A DNA stretch of 15,951 nucleotides from Alphaproteobacteria bacterium (GTDB lineage: Bacteria > Pseudomonadota > Alphaproteobacteria > Rhodospirillales > Rhodospirillaceae), in contig JADGDA010000032.1 of NCBI GenBank assembly GCA_015228695.1, forward strand, positions 1-15,951, written 5' to 3'. Shown piece after piece: positions 1 through 7,540 of the stretch. Numbering within the stretch: the first letter of the stretch is position 1; every line of letters begins with the position of its first letter. Under the pieces are notes generated by a model. That model had not been told where the DNA came from, ran no database searches, and was given only the letters and a program-made list of their open reading frames with translations. Both the position numbers and the translations under genes were made by a program.

Positions 1-1652
1 CGGGCGCGGGTGTCCGCGCCGGCGCGCCGCGCGTCCTTGCGGCTGGCCTTGTCGGAGCCCTCCTCCGCCCGCGCCCCGCGCCGGGTGTCGCGGGCGCGCT
101 CCAGCAGCATCCGGCGGTAATCGGCGAGGTCTCCGTCATAGGCGGCGCACGCTCCGTCCCCCACCAGCCACAGCCGGTCCGCCACCATCTCGATGAGATG
201 GGGATCATGGGTGATCAGCACCACCGCCCCGGCATAGGCGTTGAGCGCCGCCATCAGGGCCTCGCGGCTGTCGATGTCCAGGTGGTTGGTGGGCTCGTCC
301 AGGATCATCACATGGGGTGAATCCCGGCTCATCAGGGCGAACAGCAGCCGGGACTTCTCGCCGCCGGACAGGTTTTCCACCCTCACGTCGGCGTGGGCCT
401 GGGAAAAGCCGAACCGGCCGAGGTGGGCGCGCACCTTGGCCTCCTGCGCCAGGGGCAGCACCCGCGCCATGTGCTGGAAGGGCGTCTCCTCCGGGTGGAG
501 TTCCTCCATCTGGTGCTGGGCGAAGTAGCCGACCCGCAGCTTGCCCGGTTTCCGGACCTGCCCCGCCAACGGCTCCAGACGGCCCGACAGCAGCTTGGCC
601 AAGGTCGACTTGCCGTTGCCGTTGGCGCCGAGGAGGGCGATGCGGTCGTCCATGTCGATGCGCAGGGACAGATTGCGCAGCACCGGATTCCCGTCATAGC
701 CGACGACGCCCTCCTCCACCGACAGAAGCGGCGGCGGCAGGAGTTCCGGGTCGGGAAAGTCGAAGGCGATGGCGCGCTCCTCGACGATGGGAACCAGCGG
801 CTCCATGCGCTCCAGCATCTTGAGACGGCTCTGGGCTTGGCGGGCCTTGGTCGCCTTGGCGCGGAAGCGGTCGACGAACGCCTGGATCTTGCGCCGCTGG
901 TCGAGCTGCTTGGCGAAGGATTTGCCTTGGAGTTCCAGTTTTTCCCTGCGCGTGCGCTCGAACCGGTCATAGCCTCCGGCATAGGAGGTCAGCTTGGCCG
1001 CGTCCAAATGCAGGATGCGCCCGACCACCTTGTTGAGCAGATCGCGGTCGTGGCTGATGACCAGGAGGGTTCCCGGGTACGAGGCCAGATAGCCCTCCAG
1101 CCACAGGGTCGCCTCCAGGTCCAGATGGTTGGTGGGCTCGTCCAGGAGCAGCAGGTCGGGGCGGGCGAACAGGGCGGAGGCCAGGGCCACCCGCATCCGC
1201 CACCCACCCGAAAACGCCCGGATCGGCCGCGCCTGGGCCTCGGGAGAAAAGCCGAGGCCGGACAGGATTGACGCCGCCCGCGACGGCGCCGAATGGGCGT
1301 CGATGGCGTTCAGACGCTCGTGAATCTCGGCGATGCGATGGCCGTCCGCGGTGGAAGCCTCCTCGGCGAGCAGTGCCGCCCGCTCCAGGTCGGCGGCGAG
1401 AACCCGCTCCACCAAGCTGTCGTCGCCGTCGGCCACCTCCTGGGCGACGCAGCCGACACGGGCGCGCGGCTGGACGACGATCCCGCCCCCATCGGAGGCC
1501 GCCTCCCCCAGGATGAGGCGGAACAGGGTGGACTTGCCGGACCCGTTGCGCCCCACCAGCCCCACCCGTTGACCGGGGGGGACGTGGGCGGCGGCGCGGT
1601 CGAACAACACGCGCCCACCGATGCGGAAGGTCAGATCATTGACGTGCAACAT
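1..1652 (-). CDS. ABC-F family ATPase (YheS/ABCF3-like), C-terminal end cut by window edge
   Basis: This is a soluble protein with two ATP-binding cassettes and no membrane segments, as in ABC-F proteins, which act on ribosomes rather than as transporters. About 550 codons are visible. Cassette 1 has Walker A GRNGSGKST near residues 33-41, signature SGGW at about 148 and Walker B LLLLDEPTNHLD at about 165-176. A basic, helical inter-domain linker follows. Cassette 2 has Walker A GANGNGKST ending near 349, signature LSGGEKS near 427 and a second DEPTNHLD. The visible C-terminus is rich in Arg, Lys and Glu, like the usual coiled-coil tail. The SGGWRMR signature resembles E. coli YheS (about 637 residues), so roughly 80-90 residues should lie beyond the edge. 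The ATG at 1652 has no clear Shine-Dalgarno sequence. The gene is divergent from ndk. The family is secure; the exact subfamily and role in translation are inference. Confidence 0.93.
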   Translation of the reverse strand, partial: MLHVNDLTFRIGGRVLFDRAAAHVPPGQRVGLVGRNGSGKSTLFRLILGEAASDGGGIVVQPRARVGCVAQEVADGDDSLVERVLAADLERAALLAEEASTADGHRIAEIHERLNAIDAHSAPSRAASILSGLGFSPEAQARPIRAFSGGWRMRVALASALFARPDLLLLDEPTNHLDLEATLWLEGYLASYPGTLLVISHDRDLLNKVVGRILHLDAAKLTSYAGGYDRFERTRREKLELQGKSFAKQLDQRRKIQAFVDRFRAKATKARQAQSRLKMLERMEPLVPIVEERAIAFDFPDPELLPPPLLSVEEGVVGYDGNPVLRNLSLRIDMDDRIALLGANGNGKSTLAKLLSGRLEPLAGQVRKPGKLRVGYFAQHQMEELHPEETPFQHMARVLPLAQEAKVRAHLGRFGFSQAHADVRVENLSGGEKSRLLFALMSRDSPHVMILDEPTNHLDIDSREALMAALNAYAGAVVLITHDPHLIEMVADRLWLVGDGACAAYDGDLADYRRMLLERARDTRRGARAEEGSDKASRKDARRAGADTRA

Positions 1653-1695
1653 GGCCGGGTCATAGCACGGCGGGGCGGGAACGGGAACGGGGCCG

Positions 1696-1725
1696 TTGCC
1701 AGCCCCTCCCGAATTGGTCTATAAC
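1696..1725 (+). promoter_or_regulatory. Putative sigma70 promoter of ndk
   Basis: TTGCCA (1696-1701) and TATAAC (1720-1725) are separated by 18 bp in the 145-bp region between the divergent ABC-F and ndk starts. They match the vegetative -35/-10 consensus at 5/6 and 5/6 positions. Transcription would begin near 1732, giving a leader of about 65 nt. Assigned by eye; no transcript evidence. Confidence 0.5.
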
Positions 1726-1797
1726 CCGCGCCGTTCTCGCATGCGCAGCATGGAGAGCGGAGGGAAGACTGGAAAAACAACAAGAGAGAACTGAGCG

Positions 1798-2220
1798 ATG
1801 GCAATCGAGCGTACCCTGTCCATCATCAAGCCGGACGCCACGCGGCGCAATCTCACGGGGAAAATCAACGCCCTGATCGAATCCGGAGGACTGCGCATCG
1901 TCGCCCAGAGGCGCATCCGCATGACCCACGACATCGCCGGAAAATTCTATGGGGTTCACCGCGAGCGGTCTTTCTTCGGCAGCCTGTGCGAGTTCATGTG
2001 CTCCGGTCCGGTCGTGGTCCAGGTTCTCGAAGGCGAGAACGCCATCCTTCGCTACCGCGAAATCATGGGGGCCACCAACCCGGCCAACGCGGCTCCGGGA
2101 ACCATCCGCGCCCAGTTCGCGGAGTCCATCGAGGCCAACTCGGTGCACGGCTCCGACTCGCCGGAGAACGCTGCGACCGAGGTTTCCTTCTTCTTCGGCG
2201 AGGTCGATATCGTCGGTTAA
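1798..2220 (+). CDS. ndk: Nucleoside diphosphate kinase
   Basis: Ndk moves the gamma-phosphate of ATP onto nucleoside diphosphates through a phospho-histidine and so balances cytoplasmic NTP and dNTP pools. At 140 residues the protein has the usual length. Visible family marks are the IIKPDA strand with Lys11, the FY-x-VH-x-ER-x-FFG segment near 50-61, and the active-site loop NSVHGSDS at 114-121 with catalytic His117. The C-terminus is acidic and hydrophobic as usual. The ATG at 1798 gives the standard MAIERTLSIIKPDA start; the upstream ribosome-binding site is only a weak purine tract. A good sigma70 promoter lies about 70 bp upstream. The stop codon overlaps the purN stop from the other strand by 4 bp (TTAA), so the genes converge with no spacer or visible terminator. 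The identification is certain from the motifs. Confidence 0.98.
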   Translation: MAIERTLSIIKPDATRRNLTGKINALIESGGLRIVAQRRIRMTHDIAGKFYGVHRERSFFGSLCEFMCSGPVVVQVLEGENAILRYREIMGATNPANAAPGTIRAQFAESIEANSVHGSDSPENAATEVSFFFGEVDIVG

Positions 2221-2870
2221 TCCTCGGCCGGATTGATCGTCGCGTTCTCCGGCGACGTCGCGGACCGGACCGTGACGGTATCGCCGGAAACGACGGCCCG
2301 CCCCGATGCCACCAGCTTGAGCGCCAGGGGATAACAACGGTGCTCCGCCGCGAGCACACGCCGGCCCAGGCCGTCCGCGTCGTCGCCGGGAAGGATGGGA
2401 ACGGCCGCCTGCACGATGATGGGGCCGTCGTCCATGGCGGGACGGACGAAGTGCACCGTGCAGCCCGCGAAGCGGACCCCGGCGGCGATGGCCCGCTCGT
2501 GGGTGTGCAGCCCCTTGAACGAGGGCAGAAGCGACGGGTGGATGTTGATCAGCCGGTCGCGCCAGGACTCGACGAACGCCTCGGTCAGAATGCGCATGAA
2601 TCCCGCGAGGCAGATCAGCTCGGCGCCGACGGCGCGCAAACGCGCGTCCACGGCCCGGTCGAAGGCGGCCCGGTCGGGAAAGTCCCGGTGGGAAATCACC
2701 GAGGTCGCGATTCCGGCCTGCTCCGCCCGCTCCAGGCCGAGGACGCCGGCGACGTTGGACAGGACGTGGACGATCTCCGCCGGAAACGACGGGTCGGCGC
2801 AGGCGTCGATCAGGGATTGCAGGTTGGAGCCGCGCCCGGAAATCAGCACGGCGACTTTCACGCGCGCCAT
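2217..2870 (-). CDS. purN: Phosphoribosylglycinamide formyltransferase (GAR transformylase)
   Basis: PurN transfers a formyl group from 10-formyltetrahydrofolate to GAR, the third step of purine synthesis in the cytoplasm. The 217 residues show the family pattern: SGRGSNLQ at 11-18 for phosphate binding; NIHPSLLPSFKG at 109-120 with catalytic Asn109 and His111; and VRPAMDDGPII at 142-152 carrying the catalytic Asp. The ATG at 2870 is preceded by GGAG (2876-2879), a good ribosome-binding site lying inside the end of purM. The first 13 bp overlap purM, so translation is probably coupled. This purM-purN order is common in bacteria. At its 3' end it overlaps ndk by 4 bp. Nothing appears degraded. 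Confidence 0.97.
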   Translation of the reverse strand: MARVKVAVLISGRGSNLQSLIDACADPSFPAEIVHVLSNVAGVLGLERAEQAGIATSVISHRDFPDRAAFDRAVDARLRAVGAELICLAGFMRILTEAFVESWRDRLINIHPSLLPSFKGLHTHERAIAAGVRFAGCTVHFVRPAMDDGPIIVQAAVPILPGDDADGLGRRVLAAEHRCYPLALKLVASGRAVVSGDTVTVRSATSPENATINPAED

Positions 2871-3952
2871 GCCTGCTCCGCATGGGCGATGTCCACGGGG
2901 GGACGTCCGGGAACGAGGGGAACGACGGAGCCGATGACGGCGGCGGACTCTCCGGCCTTCCCGAGGGCCGCCAGCGCCGCGTCGGCGTCGGCGCGGGCGA
3001 CCACCGCGATCATCCCGATGCCGCAGTTGAAGGTCCGGGCCATTTCTCCCAGGGCTACCCCGCCCGCCTCCGCCAGCCACCGGAACACGGGCGGCATGAC
3101 CCAGGCGGACGCATCCAGCGCCACCCCCAGGGAGGGGGGAAGGACGCGGGGGATGTTCTCCACGAGACCGCCGCCGGTGATGTGGGCGAAGGCCTTGACG
3201 AGGCCTCCGCGAACCAGCGCGAGACAGGCCGGAACGTAGATCCGGGTCGGCTCCAGCAGCGCCTCCCCCAGATTGCGCTCCGGGGCGAAGGGGGCCGGGT
3301 CCGCGTAGGACAGCCCCCTGTCCGCGACGATCCGCCGCACCAGGGAATACCCGTTGGAGTGAACCCCGCTGGACCCCAGTCCCAGCACCACGTCTCCGGC
3401 CGCGATCGTCTCGCTGGGCAGCAACCGCCCGCGCTCGGCGGCCCCGACCGCGAATCCGGCCAGATCGTAGTCGCCGTCGGCATACATGCCCGGCATCTCG
3501 GCGGTTTCCCCGCCGACCAGGGCGCACCCGGCCAGACGGCACCCATGGGCGATTCCGGCGACCACCTCGGCGGCGGTCCCGACGTCGAGTCGTCCGGTGG
3601 CGAAATAGTCCAGGAAGAACAGGGGCTCGGCGCCCTGCACCACCAGATCGTTGACCGACATGGCCACCAGATCGACCCCCACCGTTCCATGACGGCCCGC
3701 GGCGATGGCGACCTTGAGCTTGGTGCCGACTCCGTCGGTGGCGGACACCAGGATGGGATCGGCGTAACCCGCCGCCTTGAGGTCGAAGAGAGCCCCGAAT
3801 CCCCCGAGTCCCGCCGAGGCGCCGGAACGGGCCGTGGCGCGGGCCAGGGGCTTGATGGCCTCCACCAGGGCGTTGCCGGCATCGATGTCGACGCCCGAGT
3901 CCCGGTAGCTCAGACCGCCACCCGCCGGGGGAATATCGGAAGTGGTGGAAAT
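2858..3952 (-). CDS. purM: Phosphoribosylformylglycinamidine cyclo-ligase (AIR synthetase); start codon uncertain, ATT at 3952 preferred
   Basis: PurM closes FGAM to aminoimidazole ribonucleotide using ATP, two steps after PurN. From the ATT start the protein has 364 residues, against about 345-350 for the family. The conserved core begins with LSYRDSGVDIDAG near residue 14. The ATP-binding GLGGFGALF (48-56), TDGVGTKLK (72-80), NDLVVQGAEPLFFLDY (101-116) and GGETAEMPGMY (147-157) are all present. No ATG or GTG lies in frame upstream of the core. The only standard start is TTG at 4024, which would overlap the start codon of the divergent gene and add a leader full of codons rare here (TTA, GTA, TGT, ACT). 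ATT at 3952 follows GAGGG at 4 nt spacing and begins a typical N-terminus. It overlaps purN by 13 bp. Function is certain; the start is not. Confidence 0.95.
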   Translation of the reverse strand: MSTTSDIPPAGGGLSYRDSGVDIDAGNALVEAIKPLARATARSGASAGLGGFGALFDLKAAGYADPILVSATDGVGTKLKVAIAAGRHGTVGVDLVAMSVNDLVVQGAEPLFFLDYFATGRLDVGTAAEVVAGIAHGCRLAGCALVGGETAEMPGMYADGDYDLAGFAVGAAERGRLLPSETIAAGDVVLGLGSSGVHSNGYSLVRRIVADRGLSYADPAPFAPERNLGEALLEPTRIYVPACLALVRGGLVKAFAHITGGGLVENIPRVLPPSLGVALDASAWVMPPVFRWLAEAGGVALGEMARTFNCGIGMIAVVARADADAALAALGKAGESAAVIGSVVPLVPGRPPVDIAHAEQAWRA

Positions 3953-3969
3953 GACGCCCTCGTCTGGTA

Positions 3970-4005
3970 AAGTATGACCATGGCCTACGCGGGCCGAACA
4001 TACTT
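3970..4005. promoter_or_regulatory. Inverted repeat between divergent purM and DUF2066 genes; possible back-to-back promoters or operator
   Basis: AAGTATG (3970-3976) and its exact reverse complement CATACTT (3999-4005) are separated by 22 bp, centred at 3987.5. Read outward, each arm gives a -10-like CATACT about 20 nt from a start codon: the plus-strand ATG at 4024 and the proposed minus-strand ATT at 3952. The near-perfect symmetry suggests either divergent -10 elements or a dimeric repressor site. No convincing -35 hexamer is seen; an ATGACC lies 19 bp from the plus-strand arm. The symmetry is observed; the function is inference. Confidence 0.4.
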
Positions 4006-4023
4006 CATCCGAGTGGGTTTGCA

Positions 4024-5157
4024 ATGCCTCTTCCGCCGTTTTTCCGCCGCGTCCTGTTGCTGCTGTTCGTCGTTCTGGCGGCTCTGCCGGTCTCCGTCCG
4101 CGCCTCGGACGATGGTTTCACGGTGTCGGGGGTCGCGGTGGACGTGACCGCCGCGTCGGCGGCCGAGGCCAACGCCACCGCCATGATCCAGGGGCAGATG
4201 ACGGCGGCGCGGCAACTTCTGGAAAGATTGACCCCGGAGTCGGAGCACGGTTCCCTGCCCGCCCTGGACCAGAAGACGGTCGTCAACCTGGTCCGCTACG
4301 TGACGGTCGACGAGGAAAAGCGGTCGGCGGTGCGCTATATCGCCAAGCTGACCGTCCACTTCAATCCGCCCGCCGTGCGCACGTTCATCGCCGGCAAGAA
4401 ACTGACCCTGATCGAGCCGTCGGCCATGCCGGTGCTCGTCATCCCCGTGTTCCAGGTCAGCCCGGAGACTCCCCCCTCCCTGTGGGAGGATGCCAATCCC
4501 TGGCGCCAGGCCTGGGCGCGCCGGGCCGGGGCGGGAAGTCTGGTCCCGGTCGAGTTGCCCATGGGCGACCTCGCCGACATGTCCACCCTGACGGCACAGC
4601 AGGCGGCGGCGGCCGACGTCGCGGCCCTGACCGCGATGGCGCAGCGCCAGGGCGTGAACGACGTGATCGTGGTTCACGCGGTCGTGGCCCCGGTGGTTCC
4701 GCTCACCCTGGACGTCCGCATCGTCCGCCCGTCCCGCCCGAACGAGGCCGAGATCAGCCGGTTCGTGGCGGAAGCGGGCGAGACCCTTCCCGCTCTCCTC
4801 GACAAGGCCGCCGAAAGCGTGGTCGTCTGGCTGGAGGAATCGTGGAAGCGCGGCGACACGGCGCCGAAGCTCGGGCTTGCCTCCGGGAAGCAACTGACGG
4901 CCATGGCTCCGCTGAGTTCCCTCGACGACTGGCTGGCCCTCCGGCGCGCCCTGTCGCGGACCCGTCTGGTCAAGCGCGTCGATGTGCAGGCCTTGAAGCG
5001 GGACATGGCCCAGATCGTCATCACCTCCGACGACGAGACGGCGCTGGCCGCGGCCCTGGGCGAACGGGGCTATGCCCTGGTGAATGCCGGGGAGGTGTGG
5101 ACCCTGTCCCATGCTCCCGCCGCCCCCCTGCCCGCCCACCCGGCTTCCCGCCAGTGA
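4024..5157 (+). CDS. DUF2066 domain-containing exported protein
   Basis: This protein of 377 residues has unknown function. It starts with a Sec-type signal peptide: RR at 8-9, a hydrophobic Leu/Val core at 10-22, and a likely cut after VRA near residue 27. The mature protein should be periplasmic or envelope-associated. It matches the DUF2066 layout, with an N-terminal domain beginning FTVSGVAVDVTAASAAEAN and a conserved LERLTPE segment, followed by an alpha/beta region containing the GVNDVIVVHAV strand. The tail is rich in Pro and Ala. No catalytic motif is recognisable. It is the first gene of a tightly coupled operon, and its stop overlaps the next GTG by 4 bp. Its place with the CDP-alcohol transferase, AI-2E permease and hdaA recurs, to my knowledge, in related alphaproteobacteria, hinting at an envelope role. 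The family call rests on recognition and gene order. Confidence 0.8.
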   Translation: MPLPPFFRRVLLLLFVVLAALPVSVRASDDGFTVSGVAVDVTAASAAEANATAMIQGQMTAARQLLERLTPESEHGSLPALDQKTVVNLVRYVTVDEEKRSAVRYIAKLTVHFNPPAVRTFIAGKKLTLIEPSAMPVLVIPVFQVSPETPPSLWEDANPWRQAWARRAGAGSLVPVELPMGDLADMSTLTAQQAAAADVAALTAMAQRQGVNDVIVVHAVVAPVVPLTLDVRIVRPSRPNEAEISRFVAEAGETLPALLDKAAESVVVWLEESWKRGDTAPKLGLASGKQLTAMAPLSSLDDWLALRRALSRTRLVKRVDVQALKRDMAQIVITSDDETALAAALGERGYALVNAGEVWTLSHAPAAPLPAHPASRQ

Positions 5158-5699
5158 ACCTGCGCGTCCTGCCGAACGCCCTGTCGGTCGCGCGCCTCCT
5201 GGCGTCCCCGGTGGTCGTCTGGCTGATCGGCGAAGGGATGCTGACGATCGCGTTCTGGGTGTTCCTCGCCGCCGTCGTGACCGACGCCGCCGACGGCCTC
5301 CTGGCGAAGTGGCTCGACGCCCGCACCGAGCTTGGCAGCTATCTGGACCCCCTGGCCGACAAGGCCCTGCTCGTCTCGGTCTATGTGATGTTCGGGGTAA
5401 AGGGCTACGTCGCGGGGTGGCTGGTGATCCTGGTGGTCTTCCGGGACCTCGCCATCGTCGGAGGCGCCGTTTTGCGGAAACTGCTGGCCGGAGATTTGCG
5501 CATGAGGCCACTTTTAATCAGCAAGATCAACACGGTGGCCCAGATTCTGCTGGCCGTTCTGATACTTGGGGTTCTCGGCCCGGGCGCGGATGTGAACGTG
5601 GCCGTGGTCGCCATGATCTATGCGGTGACCGGGACCACGATCCTGTCGGGGCTCGCCTATCTCGCGACATGGAGCCGGTACGGGGAGGGAGGGTCCTGA
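5154..5699 (+). CDS. CDP-alcohol phosphatidyltransferase family membrane enzyme (PgsA-like)
   Basis: These integral-membrane enzymes swap CMP of a CDP-diacylglycerol or related CDP donor for an alcohol, making phospholipid headgroups. The 181-residue protein carries the family motif exactly spaced: D44-xx-D47-G48-xx-A51-K52-x8-G61-xxx-D65-xxx-D69. The usual Ala-Arg is Ala-Lys here, a conservative change. All four metal-binding aspartates are present. Several hydrophobic segments surround the motif, and the N-terminus (NLRVLPNALSVARL) resembles phosphatidylglycerophosphate synthases. The start is GTG at 5154, overlapping the DUF2066 stop as GTGA and without its own clear ribosome-binding site, so translational coupling is likely. 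The alcohol substrate cannot be read from sequence. Many alphaproteobacteria also carry a separate pgsA, so this may be a paralogue; I leave the symbol blank. Confidence 0.88.
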   Translation: MNLRVLPNALSVARLLASPVVVWLIGEGMLTIAFWVFLAAVVTDAADGLLAKWLDARTELGSYLDPLADKALLVSVYVMFGVKGYVAGWLVILVVFRDLAIVGGAVLRKLLAGDLRMRPLLISKINTVAQILLAVLILGVLGPGADVNVAVVAMIYAVTGTTILSGLAYLATWSRYGEGGS

Positions 5700-6769
5700 T
5701 GGCCGCCACTCGATCCACGACGTTCTGGGTCGCCGGAGCGGTGGTCGCGGTCGCGGCCCTGTTTCTCCTCCGCTCGGTCCTGCTGCCCTTCGTCGCGGGC
5801 ATGGCCGTGGCCTATTTCCTCGATCCCCTCGCCGATCGTCTGGAAAAGGCGGGCTGCTCGCGCACCCTGGCGACGGTGATCATCACCGGGTCGTTCGTGC
5901 TGTTCGCCCTGGCCGTGATGCTGGTCGTCGCGCCGCTCCTGGCCGAGCAAATCGGCAAGCTGGCGGCCCATCTTCCCGACGTCGTGGACGCCTTGCGGGA
6001 CCGGATACGGCCCCTTTTCCTCAAGCTGACGAGCCGGCTCAACGCCGAGGAACAGAAGGAACTGGGGCAGGCCGCTGCCAGCGTCGCCGGCGACGCCGCC
6101 CGATGGGCGATGGAACTGGCGCGGGGCCTGTGGAGCGGAGGCATGGCCCTGGTCTGGCTCCTGTCCCTGATGTTCATCACCCCGGTGGTGACGTTCTACA
6201 TGCTCCGGGACTGGGACCGGATGACCGCCAAGGTGAATGCCTGGCTGCCGCTCAGGCATGCGGACACCATCCGTTCCCTGGCTCGGGAAATCGACCGCAC
6301 CATTGCCGGATTCGTGCGCGGGCAGGCCAGCGTGTGCCTCATCCTCGCCCTGTACTACGGGATCGGGTTGACCCTGGTCGGCCTGGACGTGGGCCTGATC
6401 GTCGGCCTGACCACCGGATTTCTGTCGTTCATCCCCTATCTGGGAGCCATCAGCGGGTTCGTGGCCGGCGTCGGACTGGCGGTGGCCCAGTTCGGCGACT
6501 GGCTGCCGGTCGGCCTGACCGCCCTCGTCTTCCTGATCGGCCAGTCGCTGGAAGGCAACATCCTGACCCCGAAGCTGGTGGGGGAGCGGATCGGCCTGCA
6601 TCCGGTGTGGGTGATGTTCGCCCTGCTTGCCGGGGGCGCCCTGTTCGGCTTCGTCGGCGTTCTTTTGGCCGTGCCGGTGGCGGCGGTGATCGGCGTCCTG
6701 TCCCGCTTCGCCATGGACCGCTATCTGGAGGGACCGCATTACCAGGGCGGAACGGATGGAGACGCCTAG
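5699..6769 (+). CDS. AI-2E family (PerM-like) transporter
   Basis: This is a polytopic inner-membrane protein of 356 residues, the normal size. Family marks are an N-terminal pair of hydrophobic helices ending in FVAGMAVAYFLDPLADRLE, a central amphipathic region (about 85-150) with the RLNAEEQKEL stretch, and the C-terminal core LSFIPYLGAISGF, EGNILTPKLVGERIGLHP and GVLLAVPVAAVIGVL. The family includes the proposed AI-2 exporter TqsA and PerM, but most members have no proven substrate, and some relatives act as sodium/proton antiporters. The ATG at 5699 overlaps the previous stop (ATGA type) and follows a strong GGAGGGAGGG tract. Its 3' end overlaps hdaA by 14 bp. The family is confident; the transported substrate is unknown. 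Confidence 0.92.
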   Translation: MAATRSTTFWVAGAVVAVAALFLLRSVLLPFVAGMAVAYFLDPLADRLEKAGCSRTLATVIITGSFVLFALAVMLVVAPLLAEQIGKLAAHLPDVVDALRDRIRPLFLKLTSRLNAEEQKELGQAAASVAGDAARWAMELARGLWSGGMALVWLLSLMFITPVVTFYMLRDWDRMTAKVNAWLPLRHADTIRSLAREIDRTIAGFVRGQASVCLILALYYGIGLTLVGLDVGLIVGLTTGFLSFIPYLGAISGFVAGVGLAVAQFGDWLPVGLTALVFLIGQSLEGNILTPKLVGERIGLHPVWVMFALLAGGALFGFVGVLLAVPVAAVIGVLSRFAMDRYLEGPHYQGGTDGDA

Positions 6770-7448
6770 GCAGTTCGCCTTCGACCTGGGCCACCCCCAG
6801 GCGCTGGGCCGGGAGGATTTCCTGGTGACGGACGGCAATCGGGAAGCGGTGGGGTGGCTGGACCGGTGGCCGGACTGGCCTTCGTTCTCCCTCGTCCTCC
6901 ACGGCCCGCCCGGTTGCGGGAAAAGCCATCTGGTCCGGGTGTTCGCCCAATCCAGGAACGCCGCCGCCGTGAATGCGGCCGGGCTCGGAACGGACGATCC
7001 GCCGCGCCTTCTGTCCGGGCGCGCCGTCGTCGCGGTCGAGGACTGCGACCGGGGCGTGGACGAAACCGCCCTGTTCCACCTCCACAACCTCGCCAGGGAA
7101 AGCGGCGTCGGTCTGCTGCTCACCGGACGGCTTCCCCCGGCGCAATGGCCTCTGTCCCTCCCCGATCTCCGCTCCCGCATCCTGGGCGGTCCGGCGGTGG
7201 CCATCGCGCCCCCCGACGATGCGTTGATGGCCGCCGTCCTGGTCAAGCTGTTCGCCGACCGTCAATTGAGGGTGGGGCAGGAGGTGATCGCCTATCTGCT
7301 CACCCGGCTGGAACGCTCGTTCGACGCGGCGCGGCGGGTGGTGGCCGCCATCGACGGCCTGGCCCTGTCCGCCCGCCGGCCGGTGTCGGTGCCCCTGGTC
7401 GCGGAGGTGCTGCGATCTTTTTCCCCCCAGGAAAACGAAAAGTGCTGA
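6756..7448 (+). CDS. hdaA: DnaA-related AAA+ protein HdaA (regulatory inactivation of DnaA)
   Basis: HdaA binds the replication sliding clamp and stimulates ATP hydrolysis by DnaA, preventing over-initiation. The 230-residue protein is a DnaA-like AAA+ domain without the DNA-binding domain, the usual Hda form. QFAFDL at residues 6-11 matches the N-terminal clamp-binding motif. Walker A is GPPGCGKS (50-57), Walker B is VVAVED (91-96), sensor 1 is LLTGR (121-125), the arginine-finger box is LPDLRSR (135-141), and the sensor 2 region is LERSFDAARR (185-194). It is the last gene of the DUF2066 operon, and its first 14 bp lie inside the AI-2E gene. Beside an AI-2E permease is, from memory, the usual alphaproteobacterial setting for hdaA, which supports the call over a generic DnaA fragment. 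Confidence 0.88.
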   Translation: METPRQFAFDLGHPQALGREDFLVTDGNREAVGWLDRWPDWPSFSLVLHGPPGCGKSHLVRVFAQSRNAAAVNAAGLGTDDPPRLLSGRAVVAVEDCDRGVDETALFHLHNLARESGVGLLLTGRLPPAQWPLSLPDLRSRILGGPAVAIAPPDDALMAAVLVKLFADRQLRVGQEVIAYLLTRLERSFDAARRVVAAIDGLALSARRPVSVPLVAEVLRSFSPQENEKC

Positions 7449-7487
7449 CGAAAGGGTCCCGAAGCGCGTAGAGTGCGCCTTTCGCAC
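7449..7487. repeat. Overlapping inverted repeats between hdaA and the hyf-like operon
   Basis: Directly after the hdaA stop, CGAAAGG (7449-7455) pairs with CCTTTCG (7478-7484), and GCGC (7464-7467) can pair with GCGC (7475-7478). A competing hairpin, GTGCG-CCTTT-CGCAC (7473-7487), uses some of the same bases. No T-run follows, so it is not a standard intrinsic terminator. It could be a weak transcription stop or a leader structure for the downstream operon. The 92-bp gap shows no convincing promoter. Confidence 0.3.
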
Positions 7488-7540
7488 CTGCGATACGACC
7501 CTGCTCCGGGCCGCCCTTGCGGCTTGACTGGAAGCGATTT

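Noticed and set aside
1653..1690. Promoter for the ABC-F gene (TTCCCG-N17-TATGAC on the minus strand)
   Set aside because: The -35 match is only 3 of 6 and it would give an almost leaderless mRNA; too weak to list, although the lack of a Shine-Dalgarno sequence is compatible with it.
7508..7520. Sigma54-like GG...GC element before hyfB
   Set aside because: GG and GC are separated by 9 bases, not the required 10, and TGGCAC is not present.
7517..7540. TTG at 7517 as the hyfB start
   Set aside because: GTG at 7541 has GGAAG at ideal spacing and gives a length equal to E. coli HyfB; the TTG lacks a good ribosome-binding site. It is not excluded.
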